NCBI GenBank assembly: GCA_036504515.1
Contig: DASXVA010000012.1
Coordinates: forward strand, 434,001-498,000
Length of the DNA stretch: 64,000 nucleotides
Source: AWTP1-18 sp036504515
Lineage (GTDB): Bacteria; Pseudomonadota; Gammaproteobacteria; Burkholderiales; Rhodocyclaceae
Reading direction: 5' to 3'
Made by a program: the position numbers and the translations under genes. Below are positions 60,642 to 64,000 of this stretch, in pieces (within the stretch, counting starts at the first letter, position 1; each line of letters starts with the position of its first letter). The notes under the pieces are model-generated. The model had not been told where the DNA came from. It ran no database searches and worked only from the letters and a program-made list of their open reading frames with translations.

Positions 60642-60717
60642 GATGTCTCCTTTTTGTTTGGCGAAGGGCATGCCATTTAGACATTCCCAGTCTCATTGTC
60701 AAAAATTTCCGCCTAAA

Positions 60718-60739
60718 GCAACATTGTGGTTTTCCACAA
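60718..60739 (-). promoter_or_regulatory. Shared dct motif upstream of dctP
   Basis: GCAACATTGTGGTTTTCC (60718-60735) is identical to 62143-62160 upstream of dctA. Here the core is a perfect dyad, TTGTGG-TTTT-CCACAA. A GACATTC..GTCTCATTG block also recurs next to both. A common regulator such as DctD is inferred. Confidence 0.65.
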
Positions 60740-60760
60740 CAGGCGAAATGCAGGCGAAAA

Positions 60761-60784
60761 AAAACCGGGCCGAAGCCCGGTTTT
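60761..60784 (-). terminator. Intrinsic terminator after dctA
   Basis: AAAACCGGGC / GCCCGGTTTT has a 4-nt loop and, on the minus strand, continues into further T residues. It lies 18 bp after the dctA stop. Confidence 0.9.
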
Positions 60785-60801
60785 CAGGAGGCGCCTCAGT
60801 T

Positions 60802-62058
60802 TCAGGCTTTACCGCCCAGCTCTGCATTCAGCTTTGATACATCCAGTTCCTTTTCCCACTTGGAAACCACCACGGTGGCCACGCCGTTGCCAATAAAGTT
60901 GGTCAGGGCGCGGGCTTCGGACATGAAACGGTCGATACCGAGGATCAGGGCCAGACCGGCCACTGGCACGGAAGGCACCACGGCCAGGGTGGCGGCGAGG
61001 GTAATGAAGCCGGCACCGGTGACGCCGGAAGCACCCTTGGAGGTCAGCATCGCCACGCCGAGAATGGTCAGCTCCTGGGTCAGGGTCAGATCGATGTTCA
61101 GGGCCTGGGCCACAAACAAGGCCGCCATGGTCAGGTAGATATTGGTGCCGTCCAGGTTGAAGGAATAACCGGAGGGAACCACCAGACCGACTACCGACTT
61201 GGAGCAACCCAGCTTTTCCAGCTTGTGCATCAGGGGTACTAGGGCAGACTCTGAAGAGGAAGTACCCAGCACGGTCAGCAGTTCATCCTTGATGTAGGAG
61301 ATAAAACGCAGGATGCTGAAGCCAGTCAAGCGGGCAATGATGCCCAGCACAACCACCACAAACAGCACGCAGGTCAGGTAGAAACTACCCATCAGGGCGG
61401 CCAGGGGCTTGAGGGAAGCAACGCCGTATTTGCCGATGGTGAAGGCCATGGCACCGCCAGCGCCGAGGGGAGCCAGCTTCATGATGACGTTCATCATGCC
61501 AAAGAAGATGTGGGAGATTTCTTCGATGAAGCGGTGCACCATTTGCCCGGCCTTGCCCATGTGCATCACGGAGTAGCCGAACAGGATGGCCAACAACAAC
61601 ACCTGGAGCAGATCGCCGCTGCTGGTGAAGGCATCGGTAAAGGTCTTGGGAATGATGTGCAGCAGGAAGTCCACGGTGCTTTGCTCGGAAGCCAACTTGG
61701 CGTAGTTGCTCACGGCCTTGGCATCCAGGGTGGCGGGATCAACATTGAAACCGTCACCGGGACGCAGCACGTTCATCACCACCAGGCCGATCACCAGGGC
61801 GATGGAGGAAACCACTTCAAAGTAGAGCAGCGCCTTGCCGCCGACGCGGCCGACTTTCTTCATGTCCTCGGCACCACAGATGCCCAGCACCACCGTACAG
61901 AAGATGATGGGGCTGATCAGCATTTTCACTAGGCCGATGAAGCCGTCACCGAGCGGTTTGAGGGTGACCGCCGTCTTGGCATCAAAGTGACCCAGCAAGC
62001 CACCGGCCAGAATGGCCAGCAACACCCAGAAATACATGTGACTGGTAATACGTTTCAT
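60802..62058 (-). CDS. dctA: C4-dicarboxylate symporter DctA
   Basis: This 418-residue member of the DAACS family imports succinate, fumarate and malate with protons. Family segments include PLGDGFIGLVKMLISPIIFCTVVLGI, GTSSSESALVPLMHKLEKLGC, VVPSGYSFNLDGTNIYLTMAALF and SKGASGVTGAGFITLAATLA. ATG 62058 follows GAGGAG, and the 21-residue longer frame is rejected. It is divergent from the sensor kinase, the usual dctA-dctBD layout. Confidence 0.97.
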   Translation of the reverse strand: MKRITSHMYFWVLLAILAGGLLGHFDAKTAVTLKPLGDGFIGLVKMLISPIIFCTVVLGICGAEDMKKVGRVGGKALLYFEVVSSIALVIGLVVMNVLRPGDGFNVDPATLDAKAVSNYAKLASEQSTVDFLLHIIPKTFTDAFTSSGDLLQVLLLAILFGYSVMHMGKAGQMVHRFIEEISHIFFGMMNVIMKLAPLGAGGAMAFTIGKYGVASLKPLAALMGSFYLTCVLFVVVVLGIIARLTGFSILRFISYIKDELLTVLGTSSSESALVPLMHKLEKLGCSKSVVGLVVPSGYSFNLDGTNIYLTMAALFVAQALNIDLTLTQELTILGVAMLTSKGASGVTGAGFITLAATLAVVPSVPVAGLALILGIDRFMSEARALTNFIGNGVATVVVSKWEKELDVSKLNAELGGKA

Positions 62059-62142
62059 GATGGTCTCCTCGGCAATGGCTATGGACGGGATATTTCTTCT
62101 TGCCATTCCTCGGGGGTGCAATGTAAAGACATTCGTCTCATT

Positions 62143-62164
62143 GCAACATTGTGGTTTTCCTCAA
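62143..62164 (-). promoter_or_regulatory. Shared dct motif upstream of dctA
   Basis: This is the same 18 bp as upstream of dctP. Here the dyad is TTGTGG-TTTT-CCTCAA, one base off perfect. It lies 85 bp before the dctA start and 35 bp before the sensor-kinase start, so it could serve both. Confidence 0.65.
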
Positions 62165-62198
62165 TGAAGAAGAAAGCCCTTGGCGCTAACATCTGCCC

Positions 62199-64000
62199 AT
62201 GAAGAATGTTCGCCCCCATCTGCCCGAAATTCCCCACATCCGCTGGCTGTGGTGGCTGCCCCGTCTGGCCTTCGTCCTGTTCATTGCCGTAGTCGTGGCC
62301 CTGCTCTGGCTTTCAAACCGTTCCGGCAATGAAGAGCAACGCACCACCCTTATCGGCGACATGCTCTGGCTGGAACAGGTTTTCCAGTTCCAGCTTTCCC
62401 GCAATGAAGAACTGTTGGGGGAAATCGGCCCCGAACAGGCGGCGGATGCCAAGACCTTCACCGATCACGCCCGGCCCCTGCTCGGCAACCAAACAGGTCT
62501 GAAACAGATTGTCTGGCTGGACGCTTCAGGGAAACCCCATCACGCTCTGCCCAGCGCAGAATCACCGCCCCTGGAAGACCGCCACCAGCAACTGGCCCGC
62601 ACCCTGGGCAAGCCTGTCTACAGTGCCCCCTACACCCAGGAAAAAGACGACTGGCGCATCGACGTTTTTGTCCCTCTGTTCCGCAACGACCACTTTGTCG
62701 GCACCGTGGTCGGCAGCTACTCCATCCAACGCATGCTGGAAGAAGCGGTGCCCTGGTGGCTGGTTGAACGCTACCAGATCGACATCAGCGACACACCGGG
62801 TCGCATCCTGGCGCGGCGCACCACCAGCAACAACACGGATGATGACCGTAGTTACCAGATCAGCTTCGACCCGCCGGGCCAGGGCCTGTATCTGCAAGCA
62901 ACGCCCTACCGTCAGGTGCTCCCCCTGGCAGCGCCGCTGCTCTCCGTTTCATTGGTATTGCTGGCAGCGACAGTGCTGTGGAGTTTCTGGGCACTACGCC
63001 GCCACGTGCAACGCCGTCTGCAAGCGGAAGAAGCACTGCGGGAAGAACATGCCTTCCGCTTGGCCATGGAAGACTCCCTCGACACCGGCCTGCGTGCCCG
63101 CGACCTGGATGGCCGCATCACCTACGTCAACCCGGCCTTCTGCCGCATGGTGGGCTGGAGCCGGGAGGAGCTGATCGGTCGTCTGCCGCCCATGCCCTAT
63201 TGGGCCGAGGAGGAAAAGGAAACCGCCCAGGCCATGAGCGACCGCATCCTGGCAGGCCAGGGCCCCCGGGCTGGTTATGAAATCCTCTACCGCCGCCGCA
63301 ATGGCGAAACCTTTCCTGCCCTGGTGCACACCACGCCCCTGATCGACACCCGAGGTGTACAAACCGGCTGGATGAGTTCGGTCGTAGATATTGGCGACCA
63401 GCGCCAGGCCGAAGAACAGGCCCGGCAACAGCAGGAACGGCTGCAAACCACGGTGCGGCTGGTCACTATGGGAGAAATGGCCTCCAGTCTGGCCCACGAA
63501 CTGAACCAGCCTCTGGCGGCTATCGCCAGTTACACCACAGGCTGTATCAACCTGCTCGAAGCCAACAAGCAGAACAAAGATCAGATCAATCTCGACGACA
63601 TTGAATACGCCTTGGCCAAGTGCGCCGAACAGGCCCAGCGGGCAGGTCGCATCATTCGCCGCATCTATGAATTCGTCCGTCGCTCCGAACCCAAGTCGGA
63701 ACCCTTCGAACCGGCGGAACTGATCGAGGAAGTCACCGGTTTCGTCGAAGCCGACGCCCGGCGCAAGCATGTTCGCATCGACATCCAGACCTCATCGTAC
63801 CTGCCCCGGCTCACCGGCGACCGGGTGCTACTGGCCCAGGCCCTGCTCAACCTGATTCGCAACGGGGTGGACGCCGCCAGTAACGGCGGGCGTTCAGTCC
63901 TCATCAACGCCAGAACCGAAGGCGACTACCTTCAGATCGACGTCGCCGACACCGGCCCCGGCATCGCGGCTGACGTAGTGCCGCGCCTGTTCGAGCCCTT
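62199..64000 (+). CDS. DctB-like PAS sensor histidine kinase, 3' end outside the window
   Basis: 600 codons are visible and the gene continues past the right edge. TM1 is near residues 22-40, followed by a periplasmic domain (about 42-245) and TM2 (about 248-268). A PAS domain follows (about 290-410; RARDLDGRITYVNPAFCRMVGWS), then a HisKA with HELNQPLAAIASY, the phospho-acceptor box typical of DctB/FixL kinases, and an ATPase domain with N box LNLIRNGVDAA and DTGPGI. Divergent from dctA and likely to pair with a DctD-type NtrC activator just outside the window. No stop codon interrupts the frame. Confidence 0.9.
   Translation, partial: MKNVRPHLPEIPHIRWLWWLPRLAFVLFIAVVVALLWLSNRSGNEEQRTTLIGDMLWLEQVFQFQLSRNEELLGEIGPEQAADAKTFTDHARPLLGNQTGLKQIVWLDASGKPHHALPSAESPPLEDRHQQLARTLGKPVYSAPYTQEKDDWRIDVFVPLFRNDHFVGTVVGSYSIQRMLEEAVPWWLVERYQIDISDTPGRILARRTTSNNTDDDRSYQISFDPPGQGLYLQATPYRQVLPLAAPLLSVSLVLLAATVLWSFWALRRHVQRRLQAEEALREEHAFRLAMEDSLDTGLRARDLDGRITYVNPAFCRMVGWSREELIGRLPPMPYWAEEEKETAQAMSDRILAGQGPRAGYEILYRRRNGETFPALVHTTPLIDTRGVQTGWMSSVVDIGDQRQAEEQARQQQERLQTTVRLVTMGEMASSLAHELNQPLAAIASYTTGCINLLEANKQNKDQINLDDIEYALAKCAEQAQRAGRIIRRIYEFVRRSEPKSEPFEPAELIEEVTGFVEADARRKHVRIDIQTSSYLPRLTGDRVLLAQALLNLIRNGVDAASNGGRSVLINARTEGDYLQIDVADTGPGIAADVVPRLFEP

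Noticed and set aside
60660..60675. Sigma-54-like promoter (TGGCATG..TTCGC on the minus strand) for dctP
   Set aside because: The spacing fits, but the transcript would start inside the ribosome-binding site, leaving about 9 nt of leader, and dctA has no counterpart.

Overview
The window looks like chromosome from a GC-rich betaproteobacterium, most likely of the Rhodocyclales (Azospira / Dechloromonas type). The basis is protein flavour, the gene order dedA-lipoprotein-purN-DUF3108-rsmB-like, the mutL-miaA-ycgR operon, a B12-dependent ribonucleotide reductase, and the stacked C4-dicarboxylate systems. The genus cannot be fixed from sequence alone. No rRNA, tRNA, CRISPR array, intact transposase or integrase was seen.

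Layout. (1) 1-9.6 kb is core genome: a tight minus-strand purine/envelope operon, an exported metallo-hydrolase, rraA, an NDUFA9-like reductase, and the plus-strand operon mutL-miaA-ycgR. (2) 9.7-12.9 kb holds nrdJ (class II ribonucleotide reductase), with a pair of NrdR boxes 32 bp apart and a possible attenuator hairpin in its leader. (3) 12.88-22.44 kb is the most striking feature: a 9.56-kb segment bounded by inverted, Tn7-like ends. The ends start TGTGGGCG and carry AACTTGCAA sites spaced 21-22 bp. The segment starts 24 bp after the nrdJ stop codon and has no transposase. Its cargo is a metal and envelope module: a CDF exporter, MgtC, an ABC importer lacking a binding protein, an OprB-like porin, a CsoR-type repressor with its operator inside its own promoter, a yybP-ykoY manganese riboswitch driving a TMEM165/GDT1 exporter, a ProQ-domain protein and DUF3079. 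Five bases after its right end a second left end begins (22,450), so this looks like a tandem insertion or the remains of one. (4) 22.5-30.3 kb is a lower-GC accessory stress/envelope island: YSC84, DUF3309, phospholipase A, two Crp-type regulators, DUF4398 and OmpA lipoproteins, a glycine-zipper lipoprotein and CsbD. Four of its promoters share a TGTWCG-N4-CRKACW motif.

(5) 30.6-39.9 kb: a flavin oxidoreductase, an exported protein plus an orphan MacB-type permease, a TonB-dependent receptor, a Lys/Ala/Glu-rich exported peptide, DUF4337, an MFS transporter and an AraC regulator. (6) 40.1-44.4 kb: a compact molybdenum-hydroxylase cassette (2Fe-2S subunit, Moco subunit, XdhC, MocA-like cytidylyltransferase). 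(7) 44.5-52.3 kb: UPF0149/SEC-C protein, drug-efflux MFS, DUF2164, an HDOD pair, a chromate transporter and a chemoreceptor. (8) 52.3-64 kb: fumarate and dicarboxylate metabolism, with fumC, acnA, bioD, a TRAP transporter (dctPQM), dctA and the start of a DctB-like sensor kinase. dctP and dctA share an 18-bp upstream motif, consistent with one regulator.

Start codons were moved from the longest ORF wherever a Shine-Dalgarno sequence, an overlap or a family alignment argued for it; the reasons are in each entry. Function calls rest on motif recognition by eye, without database searches.
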